Of a stretch of 64,000 bases of DNA, positions 18,749 through 28,374 are shown piece by piece. Position numbers and translations under genes: made by a program. Source of the DNA: CAVZOY01 sp963777095 (lineage in GTDB: Bacteria > Actinomycetota > Actinomycetes > Mycobacteriales > Geodermatophilaceae); NCBI GenBank assembly GCA_963777095.1, contig CAVZOY010000006.1, positions 1,426,001 to 1,490,000 on the forward strand, written 5' to 3'. The notes under the pieces were generated by a model that was given only the letters and a program-made list of their open reading frames with translations, was not told where the DNA came from and ran no database searches. How positions within the stretch are numbered: position 1 is the stretch's first letter; every line of letters starts with the position of its first letter.

Positions 18749-20040
18749 TGGCGCTGCCGGAGGTCCTGCGCAACCGCGACTTCAATCTCTACTGGTCCGG
18801 GGTCGTCCTCAGCCAGATCGGCACCCGCGGCACGGTCGCCGCGAACCTGTACCACGTCTACGCGCTGACCGACTCGATCGCCTGGACCGGCCTCGTCGGG
18901 GCCGGCCAGGCGGTCGCGCTGATCCTGCTCAGCCCGCTGGGCGGGGCGCTGGCCGACCGCTACGACCGGCGCCGGCTGCTGCAGTGGGCGCAGGCCGTCT
19001 CGCTGCTCGTCGCGCTCGGGCTGACCGTGGTCACGTTCACGGGCGTCGTCGAGGCGTGGCAGGTGGTGCTCAGCGTGCTGCTCACGACGGCGGCCGCGAC
19101 GTTCGACCAGCCGGCCCGGCAGGCGCTGATCCCGGCGATCGTCGGGCAAGAAGCACATCGCCGAGGCCATCGCGCTGCTCAACCCCTCGCGCGAGGTCGC
19201 GGTGCTCGTCGGCCCGCTGCTCGCCGGCGTGCTCATCGCGGTGTCCGGTCCGGGGCTGATGTACGCCGTGGACGCGGCCACCTACCTGCTGCTGATCGTG
19301 GTGCTCTTCTTCGTCCGCGTGCCGCGGCTGGAACCCAAGGGGGCCGCGGCCGGCTCGATCTTCGGCAGCATCGCGGAGGGTGCGCGGTACGTCGTCCGTC
19401 GTCCGCTGATCACCAGCCTGATGGCGCTGGACCTGTCGGCCACCGTGCTGTCGGCCTACCGCGTGCTGCTCCCGGCACTGGCCACCGACGTGCTGCTGCT
19501 CGGCCCGACGGGGTACGGCGTGCTGGCGGCCGCGCCGTCGGCCGGGGCGCTGCTGGCCACCTACACCGTGTTCCGGGTGGTCAAGGACTCCCGCCGGCAG
19601 GGCCGCGTGCTGCTCGGTGCCACCTTCGTCTACGGCATCGCGGCGATCGCGCTGGCGCAGTCGCCGGTCGTGTGGCTGGCCGTGGGAGCCGCGCTGCTGC
19701 TCGGCGCCTGCGACGCGATGGCCACCACCATCCGCCACGCGGCGGTGCAGATCGACACCCCCGACGAGATCCGCGGCCGGGTCACGGCGTTCTACCAGAT
19801 GTCCTCGCGCGGAGGACCCGCCATCGGCGACCTGGTGATGGGCGCCTTCGCCGGCGTCGTCGGGCCGGTCGTGGCGCTGACCGTCGGCGGCTTCGGGCCG
19901 ATGCTGGTGGCGCTCGGGTTCGCCTCCCGGCCCAACCGGGTGCGCGACTACCGCGGCGTCGTCGAGGACGGAGCCGGTCGAGCCGGTGGCCCCGCCGGAC
20001 GCCCGCCCGGTCGGCCGGCGAGACCCAGCGGAGCGGCTGA
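18748..20040 (+). CDS. MFS transporter, EntS-like, about three frameshifts
   Basis: Major facilitator of 429 residues when corrected. NRDFNLYWSGVVLSQIGTRG begins the protein, followed by ALADRYDRRRLL and TTAAATFDQPARQALIPAIVG, the hallmark blocks of the EntS-like group. A frame break near 19149 (GGGCAAG) is clear; two more extra bases in the tail after 19960 would bring the gene to TGA 20038-20040. The third break is less certain. It is coupled to the ABC ATPase upstream and to the aldo/keto reductase 3 bp downstream. Confidence 0.75.
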   Translation: MALPEVLRNRDFNLYWSGVVLSQIGTRGTVAANLYHVYALTDSIAWTGLVGAGQAVALILLSPLGGALADRYDRRRLLQWAQAVSLLVALGLTVVTFTGVVEAWQVVLSVLLTTAAATFDQPARQALIPAIVGQEAHRRGHRAAQPLARGRGARRPAARRRAHRGVRSGADVRRGRGHLPAADRGALLRPRAAAGTQGGRGRLDLRQHRGGCAVRRPSSADHQPDGAGPVGHRAVGLPRAAPGTGHRRAAARPDGVRRAGGRAVGRGAAGHLHRVPGGQGLPPAGPRAARCHLRLRHRGDRAGAVAGRVAGRGSRAAARRLRRDGHHHPPRGGADRHPRRDPRPGHGVLPDVLARRTRHRRPGDGRLRRRRRAGRGADRRRLRADAGGARVRLPAQPGARLPRRRRGRSRSSRWPRRTPARSAGETQRSG

Positions 20041-20043
20041 GCC

Positions 20044-20997
20044 GTGGAGTACCGCACCTTCGGCCGCACGGGCCTGCAGGTCAGCATCTGCGGGCTCGGC
20101 GGCGGCGGCGAGAGCCGGCTCGGCCTGAAGAAGGGGTCCACGGAGGACCAGGCGATCGGCGTCGTCCGGCGGGCCCTGGAGCTCGGCGTCACCTACTTCG
20201 ACACCGCGGCGAACTACGGCACCGAGGACGTCATCGGGCGCGGGCTGCTGGGTAGACGCGACGAGGTCGTGCTCTCGTCGAAGATGCTCGCCCGCCGCAA
20301 GGACGGCTCGCTCGTCCGCCGCGAGGACGTGCGCGCCGGCCTGGCCGAGACGCTCCGCAAGCTGCGTACCGACGTCCTCGACGTCTACCACCTGCACCGG
20401 GTGCAGCCGGACGACTACGAGTACAGCCTGGCCGAGATCGTCCCCGAGCTGCTGGCGCTCCGGGACGAAGGCGCGATCCGGGCGCTGGGCATCTCGGAGA
20501 GCACCGGCACCGACGCCCGGCACGCGCTGCTCGCCCGCGCCCTGCAGGACGACTGCTGGGACGTCGTCATGACCGGCTTCACGTTCTTCAACCAGTCGTC
20601 CCGGGACGTGCTGTTCCCGACGACGATCGAGAAGGACGTCGCGGTCGAGATCATGGCCTCGGCGCGCAGCTACTTCAGCCGCCCGGGCGAGCTGGCCGAG
20701 GAGATCGGCCGGCTGGCCGACGCCGGGGTGATCGGCCGCGACGAGGTCGACCTCGCCGACCCGCTCGGGTTCCTCAAGGAGAGCGGGGACGTGCAGTCCA
20801 CCACCGAGGCGTCCTACCGGTTCGCGGCGCACGAGCCCGGGGTGCACGTGGTGCTGGTCGGCACCGGCAACCCGGCGCACCTCGAGGAGAACGTCCGCTC
20901 TCTGAGCGCGGGCCCGCTCCCCGCCGCGGTGCACCAGAAGCTGGTCTCGCTCTTCGGCCACCTGTCGATGGCGGTCGACGCGCCCTGGCGGACCTGA
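20044..20997 (+). CDS. Aldo/keto reductase
   Basis: 317-residue NADPH-dependent oxidoreductase. The catalytic tetrad is visible: Asp and Tyr in TYFDTAANYG, Lys in VVLSSKML, His in VYHLHRVQ. The cofactor end reads VLVGTGNPAHLEENV. The group resembles L-galactose/sugar dehydrogenase-like AKRs. Substrate unknown; in this operon it may reduce an aldehyde or ketone made by the catabolic enzymes. Start is GTG 20044. Confidence 0.85.
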   Translation: MEYRTFGRTGLQVSICGLGGGGESRLGLKKGSTEDQAIGVVRRALELGVTYFDTAANYGTEDVIGRGLLGRRDEVVLSSKMLARRKDGSLVRREDVRAGLAETLRKLRTDVLDVYHLHRVQPDDYEYSLAEIVPELLALRDEGAIRALGISESTGTDARHALLARALQDDCWDVVMTGFTFFNQSSRDVLFPTTIEKDVAVEIMASARSYFSRPGELAEEIGRLADAGVIGRDEVDLADPLGFLKESGDVQSTTEASYRFAAHEPGVHVVLVGTGNPAHLEENVRSLSAGPLPAAVHQKLVSLFGHLSMAVDAPWRT

Positions 20998-21037
20998 CCG
21001 CAGCTTTCCCACCCGCACGAGGACAGGAGATCCGGCG

Positions 21038-21502
21038 ATGACGACGACCGAGAAGACGACCCCGAAGGTCACCCGGTACAGCATGAAGGTGCCGCTGCTG
21101 ACCAGCGGCCGGACGAACCAGGTGCTCGCCCGCACGGACACGGTCGAGGTGCGCGCCAAGGTCTACGCCGCGGGCGGCGAGAACGCGCTGCACACCCACC
21201 TGGACGAGGACCACACGTTCTTCGTCCTGGACGGCGAGGCCACGTTCTACGGCCCGGACGACACCCCGACCGTCGTGGGCCGGCTCGAGGGACTCATGAT
21301 CCCGGCGGGTGCCTACTACCGGTTCGAGTCCACCGGCGACACCAACCTGGTGCTGCTCCGGTTCGGCGCCGACGTCGAGCCGCTCGAGGGCGGCGCCGAG
21401 ACGCCGCGCGTGGGCATCGACGGCCTGCCCCTGGAGGGCAAGGACCCGCGCAACAAGCAGCAGCCGCCGGTGTTCTCCGGCGGGACCTTCGGCGACGCCT
21501 GA
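21038..21502 (+). CDS. Single-domain cupin protein
   Basis: 154-residue cupin. Motif 1 is HTHLDEDHTFFVLDGEATF and motif 2 is GLMIPAGAYYRFESTGD; the metal-binding His residues are in HTH. Small cupins act as isomerases, dioxygenases or binding proteins. ATG 21038 has AGGA about 12 nt upstream. It ends the 13.4-21.5 kb operon, and a hairpin-rich repeat follows. Confidence 0.8.
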   Translation: MTTTEKTTPKVTRYSMKVPLLTSGRTNQVLARTDTVEVRAKVYAAGGENALHTHLDEDHTFFVLDGEATFYGPDDTPTVVGRLEGLMIPAGAYYRFESTGDTNLVLLRFGADVEPLEGGAETPRVGIDGLPLEGKDPRNKQQPPVFSGGTFGDA

Positions 21503-21524
21503 CGCCCGACGGGTCGCATCGATG

Positions 21525-21583
21525 TGATCAGCCTGGCCTGATCGTCGGGCAACGTAGCTCAGCGATCGACGCTGAGCCACGTT
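21525..21583. repeat. Intergenic palindromic repeat, copy A
   Basis: TGATCAGCCTGGCCTGATCG at 21525-21544, then a hairpin AACGTAGCTCAGCG (21551-21564), loop ATCGA, CGCTGAGCCACGTT (21570-21583) with one mismatch. It sits between convergent genes and may terminate both. Related copies lie near 30463, 31736 and 52838. Confidence 0.6.
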
Positions 21584-21654
21584 GACCCCGATGGTGAGCC
21601 AGGCTGATCGTCAGGCGCCGCGTCCGGCGGTCGAGGCCACGCGAGTGACCGATC

Positions 21655-22776
21655 TCAGCCGGCCGGCTTGGGCGGCAGGTTCTCCAGCTCCTGCTCGTAC
21701 GCCTTCTCCATCCGCGGCTCCAGGCCGTGCTCGGCCAGCGCCTCCGTGAAGGTCTCGCGCACGTAGGCCGACTCGTCGGCGTAGTCGACCTGGCCACCGC
21801 CCAGGCGCCGGCTGATCCACGCCACCGGGACGCCCTGGCTGTTGCGGGTGGAGACGCCCTCGTGCTTCAGCGCCAGGTAGCGAGCTGGTTCGGCGCCGGT
21901 GTTGAAGTGCTGGTGGAACCACATGTTCGGCGGCACGATCAGGGTGCCGGGCTGCCACTCGTAGCGCTGCGGTTCCTCGCCCTCGGGCCACATCAGGCTG
22001 TAGCCCTCGCCCGACAGGATGATCACGTGCGCGCCCGGGCCGTGCTGGTGCGCCTTCTTGTAGGTGGCGGTCGGGAACTGCGAGATGTGGCTGTTCATCG
22101 AGCCCTTGGCCATGTTGAAGCGGATGTGCCCGCCCCCGGCGCCGCGCTCCTTGGCCTCGATCAGCGGCAGGTTCACCGCGTCGGCGACGAAGTTCGTGTC
22201 GAGCAGCAGCCCCTTCTGCTCGCCCTTGGGCGCGAAGTAGTCCGGCTCGCCGTCGAAGCGCCCCGGGAAGTCACGCGCCGTGCCGAAGACGAAATCCACG
22301 TCGTCGTAGAGGTTGAGCGTCGGCGGCAGGTTCGTCGTGGCGACGAAGCGGGCGGCCGTGCTGCCCGAGCCGTTGAAGTGCTGGTGGTGGGCGTTGAGCG
22401 GGATGCCGAACAGCGCGCCCGGTCCCCACTCGAAGGTGACCTCGGCGCCGGCGTCGTTCCAGACCCTCGTGGAGCCGGAGCCGGCGAGGATCATGACCAT
22501 CTCCTCGCACAGGTGGCGCTGCGGCTCGAGCGCCCCGCCGGGCGGGATCTCGGCGACGTAGCAGTCGTTCGTCGTGCGCGACGCCTCGTGGTTGATGAAG
22601 ACGCCCTTGCCGCCACGGCGGGCCCACGGCTTCAACTCGACGTCCTTGAGGTCGGGCACGTAGTGGGCGGCGATGATGTCGAGGCCCTCGTCGGCGACCC
22701 AGCGGGTGTAGGGCGAGTCCTTCTCGGTCGCGAACTTGTTGGCGAGGTCGTTGCTGACGATCGCGTCCTGGGCCAC
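21655..22776 (-). CDS. Bicupin protein, possible ring-cleaving dioxygenase or isomerase
   Basis: 373-residue protein with two cupin domains. Domain 1 contains RHLCEEMVMILAGSGS and domain 2 contains HQHGPGAHVIILSGEGYS with FHQHFN. The size and bicupin plan match gentisate-dioxygenase-like proteins, but the first-domain metal site is atypical, so activity is open. Intact frame, ATG start. It follows another bicupin on the same strand with 116 bp between. Confidence 0.7.
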   Translation of the reverse strand: MAQDAIVSNDLANKFATEKDSPYTRWVADEGLDIIAAHYVPDLKDVELKPWARRGGKGVFINHEASRTTNDCYVAEIPPGGALEPQRHLCEEMVMILAGSGSTRVWNDAGAEVTFEWGPGALFGIPLNAHHQHFNGSGSTAARFVATTNLPPTLNLYDDVDFVFGTARDFPGRFDGEPDYFAPKGEQKGLLLDTNFVADAVNLPLIEAKERGAGGGHIRFNMAKGSMNSHISQFPTATYKKAHQHGPGAHVIILSGEGYSLMWPEGEEPQRYEWQPGTLIVPPNMWFHQHFNTGAEPARYLALKHEGVSTRNSQGVPVAWISRRLGGGQVDYADESAYVRETFTEALAEHGLEPRMEKAYEQELENLPPKPAG

Positions 22777-22892
22777 GCGGCGGGCCTTCCTGCTCGGGGG
22801 AGGGGGAGGTGTCGAGCCGGTTGTCCTATGTCGGCCGGCAGATCACGTCGACCACGTCGGCGGACCTCGCCTTGCCTTCGCCTCGCCCACCC

Positions 22893-23966
22893 TCACGGCC
22901 ATGTCGGACGCTCGACCGCCGGCCACTGGATGGTCGAGGGATCCCCGGCCTGCTTGTCGCGGATGTGGTCCGGCGGCTCCTCCAGGAGGACCAGCGGGTC
23001 GCACAGCACGCGCATGGTCTCCAGGAGGTTGTCGAGGATGTGGATCCGGACCAGTTGTGCGGTGTTGTCCGGGTCGTCGTTGAAGTGCTGATGCCACAGG
23101 AAGTGGTCGACGACGATCAGGTCGCCCTTCTTCCACTCGTGGATCTCGCCGCCCTCGGGCTCGTTGCCGAAGTACGAGTGGCCCTTCCCCTCGATCACGT
23201 ACAGCCAGGCCTCGCCGGGGTGGCGGTGCATCGACTGCCCCCGGCCGGGCCCGAACTCGAGCATGGCCATGGTGATGCCCGTGGTCCGGTACCCGATGGC
23301 CTTGTCGAGCAGGAAGGTCGTCCGGGTGCCCCGGGGGGTGTTCAGCAGCTCCAGGGAGTCGAAGCTGGTGTGCAGCCGGCTCGCGCGGCCGTCCTCCTGC
23401 TGGCGCGCCACGCGGCGCAGGCGGCGGGTGTAGGGGTCGTCTCCCGGTATGCCGGGGGAGAACGGTGGCCGGGCGGGGAGGGCGGAGAACTCGACGTGCC
23501 CGGCGTCCTCGAGAACCGACTGGCGCATGGTCTCGAACGTCGGCTCGCTGGAGAAGCTCATGTAGCGCAGCGGCGCGTTCGCACCGGCGTCCACCCCGGT
23601 GCGGTGCCAGGCCCACGAGGGCAGGTACACCGAGTCGCCCGGGGCGACGTCCACGTGCTCCCCGTCGATCTCGAACCAGCCCTTCCCGCCGACGACGAGG
23701 ACCATCGCGTCCCAGGAATGGCGGTGGACCGTCGTGGTGATGCCCGGGTCGAGCTCGTGCACCAGAGCGTCCACCGTTCGCGTCTGGCGGTCGCCGTCGG
23801 CCCCGACGTAGACGCCCACCCGGGACCCGCGAGGTGTCTGCTCCAGGGCGACGTCCTCGACCGCGACGACGGTGCGCCAGTTGCTCCGCCACTCCTCGAG
23901 GAACTTCTCCCGGCGGCTCTTCTGCACGTGGTAGTGGGTGACCGACGTCGTGGTCTTCGTCCTCAT
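22893..23966 (-). CDS. Bicupin protein (paralogue of the 29.3 kb gene)
   Basis: 357-residue bicupin. Domain 1 has TVHRHSWDAMVLVVGGKGWF, and domain 2 the canonical MHRHPGEAWLYVIEGKGHSY. The C-terminus has HFLWHQHFNDDPDN. It starts MRTKTTTSVTHYHVQKSR, as does its near-identical paralogue at 29278-30360. No frameshift is apparent. An operator identical to the paralogue's lies 29 nt upstream of ATG 23966. Likely a metal-dependent oxygenase or isomerase; substrate unknown. Confidence 0.75.
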   Translation of the reverse strand: MRTKTTTSVTHYHVQKSRREKFLEEWRSNWRTVVAVEDVALEQTPRGSRVGVYVGADGDRQTRTVDALVHELDPGITTTVHRHSWDAMVLVVGGKGWFEIDGEHVDVAPGDSVYLPSWAWHRTGVDAGANAPLRYMSFSSEPTFETMRQSVLEDAGHVEFSALPARPPFSPGIPGDDPYTRRLRRVARQQEDGRASRLHTSFDSLELLNTPRGTRTTFLLDKAIGYRTTGITMAMLEFGPGRGQSMHRHPGEAWLYVIEGKGHSYFGNEPEGGEIHEWKKGDLIVVDHFLWHQHFNDDPDNTAQLVRIHILDNLLETMRVLCDPLVLLEEPPDHIRDKQAGDPSTIQWPAVERPTWP

Positions 23967-23994
23967 CGTCCGTATCGACCTCGTCCGGGAGCAA

Positions 23995-24007
23995 AAGGAC
24001 TGACCAT
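23995..24007 (-). promoter_or_regulatory. FadR-like operator, site 4
   Basis: Minus strand reads ATGGTCAGTCCTT, the same 13-mer as site 5 at 30386-30398. It lies 29 nt upstream of the bicupin ATG, a position suited to a repressor at the transcription start. Confidence 0.6.
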
Positions 24008-24097
24008 TGGTCCTCATGGAAACAGCCGCACAGGGGGTGGTCAAGGCCGCCTCGGCGGGTCGCTCGGACGCCGATCGCGCCCGAGAGGCGCGGGCGG

Positions 24098-25926
24098 CTA
24101 CTTGGGCTGGCAGACCACGTCGACGAGGGCCGGCAGGCCGGTCGACTGCACGTACTCGGCGGCCCGGCGGACGGCGTCCTGGACGGCGTCCGGGTCCTCG
24201 ATCGGGCCCTCCGCCCACCAGCCGAACGACTTCGCGAGTGCGGCGAAGTCCGGCGCCGGCGTGTCGATCGCCATGCCGATGTGCGCGCGGGCGACCGGGG
24301 TGCCGCGCTGGCGGGCCAGCCGCTCCTGGTGCTCCCAGTCGTTGTAGTACGCGCGGTTGTTGAACATGACGACCAGCAGCGGCAGCTCGTAGCGGCTGGC
24401 CACCCACAGCGCGCCGGCGTCGAACATCAGGTCGCCGTCCGGCTGCAGGTCGACGACGAGCTTGCCCGAGCCCTTGTGCGCGAGCGCGACGCCGAGCGAG
24501 ATGCCGATCTGCGTCGCCGTCCCCAGCTGCTTGCCGGGGTGCCGGTCGGGCCGGTCGAAGTCCCAGGTACGCAGCGCCCACTCGGCGGCGGTGCCGGCGG
24601 TGAGCACCCAGTCGTAGTCCTTGACGACCTCCCACACCTCGCTCGCCAGCCGCGACGTGGCGACCGGGCACCTCGTCCCGCTTGGCCTCGGCCTTCGCCC
24701 GCCAGCCGGCCCAGACCTCGTCGTGCCGGCGGGCCAGGTCGTCGCGCCAGGCCTGCCGCTCGGCGGTGCGCGCCTCGTCGTCCTCGGCGACGATCCGGCG
24801 GCACTCCTCGAGCAGCAGCGGCAGCGCGACCGCGGTGTCGGCGGTGACCTGCAGGTCGGTGGGCAGCAGCTCGGCGTAGTCCTCGCTCCACGAGGAGATG
24901 CCGACGTCGTTGAAGCCGATGTCGAGCACCGTGGTGCCCGGCCGCAGCCGCGAGGAGATGGTGCGCGTGGTCGACTCGAGCTTCTGGGTCGGCTTGCCCA
25001 TGTCCTTGACGTCGACGAACAGCACGCAGTCGGCGTCCTCGAGCACGGTGCTGCCGGTGACGTTGAGCGGGTGCCGGTTCGGGAAGTTCAGCCGCCAGTG
25101 CGTCTCGACGACGCCGATGCCGACGGTCTCGGCGAGCGCGACCAGCGTGAAGAACGACTCCGGGTTGCGGCCGGCGTACGACGGCACGATCACCGGCTGC
25201 TTCGCGGCGCACAGCTTCTCGGCGAGCTGCCGCAGCGCGGTGGGCTCGGGCGCCAGAGGCGAGGGGACGGCGGCCAGTCGCGGCAGGTCGGTGAGGTCGA
25301 CCGGCTCGTCGAGCGCTGCCTCCTGCAGTCCGGCGTCCAGCGCGACGTAGACCGGGCCGCGCGGCTCCTCCATGGCGATCCGGTAGGCGCGGGCCAGCAC
25401 CGTCTGCACCGACGCGATGCTGCGCGGCTCGTGGTCCCACTTGGTGTAGGCCCGCACGGCCTCGCCCTGCACGTTGGCCGAGTGGATCCAGTCGATGTTC
25501 GGCCGGCGCCGGTCGTGCTCGCCCGGGCCGGAGCCGCCGAGGACGAGCACCGGCGTCCGGTCGATGTAGCTGTAGTAGACGCCCATCGTGCCCTGCAGCA
25601 GGCCGACCAGGTCGTGCAGGATCACCGCCATCGGCTCGCCGGTGGCCTTGGCGTAGCCGTGGGCCAGCGCGACCGCGATCTTCTCGTGCGGGACCTCGAT
25701 CATCTGGATGTCGTCGCCGGCGTAGTTGACCAGCGAGTCGTGCAGCCCGCGGAACGACGAGCCCGGGTTGAGCGCGACGTACTTCATGCCGAGCCCGCGC
25801 AGCACGTCGGCCATGACGTCGGAGCCCCACTGCGGCTTGTCGTACGGCGCGAAGTTGTCGCCGCGGTCGTGGTGCTTCTCGTACGACGCGGGGTGCTTGC
25901 CGCTGGCGTCGGGCTTGTCGCGTCAT
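24098..25926 (-). CDS. TPP-dependent enzyme 1 (acetolactate synthase/2-oxoacid decarboxylase-like), two frameshifts
   Basis: 608-residue thiamine-diphosphate enzyme. The N-terminal Pyr domain has NPGSSFRGLHDS and the catalytic Glu (E81) in PHEKIAVALAHGYAKATG. The C-terminal PP domain has PDGDLMFDAG ending in FNN, the TPP-Mg motif. The frame breaks near 25918, right after the start (ATGACGCGAC), and near 24662 in the linker before the PP domain; one extra base explains each. The stop is TAG 24098. Start overlaps the isochorismatase-like stop (ATGA). Likely decarboxylates or ligates a 2-oxo acid. Confidence 0.8.
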
Positions 25927-26592
25927 GGGGCTCCTGTTCGGGAGGGGTGGCGGTCGAGGGCCGCGAGGATCTCGTCGGTCGGTGCGCACGCGCGCCGTCC
26001 GCGGGAAGACCTCGTCGGCGAAGAACGGTGCGCTGCTGCTCGACGGCCGGTCAGGCCCTCGGGGACGACGAACACCTGCAGGTCGAGGTCGCGGGCGGCG
26101 TACGCGGTGGACGCGACGCCGACGTGCGTCGAGCCGCCGACCAGGATCAGCGTGTCGGCGCCGCGCGCGCGCATGGTCGGGTGCAGGCAGGTGCCGTACA
26201 GCGCCGACCAGCGGTGCTTGGGACGTCGAGGTCCTCGGGCTGCTGGCCGAGCTCGGCCAGGGGACGGTAACCGGGGTCGCCCTGGCCGTGCGGGGGCGTC
26301 GTCGGCCGCGGGTGGTCGGGACCGAACGGCCGGTGCTGGCCGTCGAGGTCGGTCAGTGCGCGGGCGTAGTCCAGCCCGTCGGCCCGGTGGTCGGCCCGCG
26401 CCCAGGCGACGACGACGCCGCGGGCGCGGCACTCGTCGGCCAGCCGGCGCACGTGCGGGATCGCGCCGGACGCCTCGGCGCCCGCCCGGTAGTGCTCGAG
26501 CATGTCGAACACGCACAGGAACGGTCCGCCGCCGGGTCCAGCACCTCCTCGCCCCGGAACCGGGTGGGGTCGCGCGGCCGGGCTTCGCTCAT
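25923..26592 (-). CDS. Isochorismatase-like hydrolase lacking the nucleophilic Cys, several frameshifts
   Basis: About 222-residue isochorismatase-fold protein. The Asp strand reads FLCVFDMLEHY and a Lys lies in KHRWSALYGT. Where cysteine hydrolases have TNVCVxxTA, this protein has THVGVASTA, so the Cys is Gly, as in true isochorismatases (EntB, PhzD). The frame is broken near 26530, 26220 and twice between 25980 and 26050; two of these look like a missing C in a C run. It overlaps both neighbours by 4 bp. An ether- or enol-pyruvate hydrolase is plausible, not shown. Confidence 0.6.
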
Positions 26593-28374
26593 CGCGGCGA
26601 CGTCCGCACGTGGACGACGGCGACCGCGCCCTCGGTGGCCGCGCGGACGCCGCGGGCGAGCGCGGCGGCGAGGTCGTCGGGGTCCTCGATCGGCCCCTCC
26701 GCCCAGCAGCCGTACGAGCGGGCGAGACCGGCGATGTCGACGACCGGGTCGGCGATGCGCATGCCGATCCAGCTGTTCTCGGCCGGCCGCTGCCGCTGGT
26801 GGGCGATCTCCACCTGGTGCGGCTCGTCGTTGTAGAAGCTCGAGTTGTCGTTGACCACGACCAGCGCCGGCACGTCGTAGTGCACCGCCGTCCAGAGCGC
26901 GGACGACGCCATGAGCAGGTCGCCGTCGCCGATGATCCCGACGCCGAGCTGGCCGCGGTCGCGGGCGGCGAGCGCGCCGCCGACCAGGGCGCCGGGGCCG
27001 TAGCCGACGCCACCGCCACCGGAGTGCCCGAGGTAGCTGCCGGCGCCGGGGAGCTCCCAGACGCCCTCCGGCCAGGTGCGGGTGTTGCGCAGGCACAGCA
27101 GGTGGTCGACGTCGCGGACCGCGGCCCACGTCTCGGCCACCAGGCGCGCCGGGCGAGATGGGCGTGTCGTTCCACCGCGCCTGCAGCTCCGCGGCCTGCT
27201 TCTCGCGCAGCGCGCTGACCCGCTCGACCGCCCGCTGACGCCGCCGTTCGGCGGCCGCGGGGTCCACCCGCTCGCGCAGTGCGGCGATCAGCTGGGCCAG
27301 GCCGGTGAGCGGGTCGGCGAGCAGCTGGACGTCGCGCGCCAGCGGGCTGCCGAACGCGTTCGTCCAGGCCGGTTGCGCGAGGTCGCCGAGCGACAGGTCG
27401 ACGACGACCGGGCCGGCGGCGTCGCCCGCCGTGGCCTCGCCGCGGGGACCGCGCTCGGGCTTGCGCAGCAGCGCGTTCAGGTCGACGACGTCGATCGCGA
27501 GGACGACGTCCGCCTCGCGGATCGCGCGCCGGTCGCCGGTGCAGTTCTGCGGGTGGCGGGTGGGCAGCACGACCACGTTGCGGTCGTCGGAGTAGGTCGC
27601 GCCGAGCAGCTCGACGACCTCGGCCACGACCGCCGTCGCGCGCGGGTCGAGCCCGACCCGGCCGGCGACGACGACCACGTCCTCGGCTCCGGCGAGCACC
27701 TCCGCGGCGTGCGCGATCGACGCCGGATCGGCGGCCATCGGCGGTGCCGGCGCGTGCCGGGTGAGGTCGGGCAGCGGCACCGGCGCGGTCAGCGGCGCCT
27801 CCTGGACGCCGGCGTCCAGGCTGACGTAGGCGGGGCCCTGCGGTGCCGACAGCGCCCGCTGCCGGGCACGGACGACGTCGGCCACGAACGCGCCGGGCGT
27901 CATCGGCTCGGCGTCCCAGACCGTGTAGTCGCGGACGAGCTGGGCCTGCGTGGTCGCGGAGTGGATCCAGTCGATCGGCCGGCGCTGCGCGGGGTCGGCC
28001 GGTCCGCTGCCGCCGAGCAGCAGCATCGGCGTCCGGTCGCAGAACGCGTCGTAGACCGCCATCGAGGCGTGCATGAGACCGACGAGGTCGTGGATCGCGG
28101 CCACGCCGAGCCGGCCGGTCGCCTTCGACCAGCCGTGCGCGATCGCGACGGCGACCTCCTCGTGCAGGCACAGCAGCAACTGCGGCTCGGCGTTGCCGCC
28201 GTGGTTGACCAGCGAGTCGTGCAGGCCGCGGAACGACGAGCCGGGGTTGAGGGGCACGTAGGGCACGTCGAGGGCGGCCAGCAGGTCGACGACGAGGTCG
28301 CTGCCCCAGGCCGGCTCCTGGCGGCCCTCGGGAAGGCCGGCCGGGCGCTCGACGTCCTTGCGGGGGCCGGTCAT
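26589..28374 (-). CDS. TPP-dependent enzyme 2 (paralogue of enzyme 1), one frameshift
   Basis: 594-residue thiamine-diphosphate enzyme, diverged paralogue of the 24.1 kb gene. It has the same NPGSSFRGLHDSLVNHGG block, catalytic Glu (E72) in LHEEVAVAIAHGWSKATG, and a PP-domain motif GDGDLLMASS ending NDNSSFYND. The frame breaks near 27155 (CCCGG), almost the same alignment position as in its paralogue; one extra base explains it. Start ATG 28374 overlaps the AAA+ ATPase stop. Tandem paralogues may act on two related 2-oxo acids or form a mixed complex. Confidence 0.8.
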
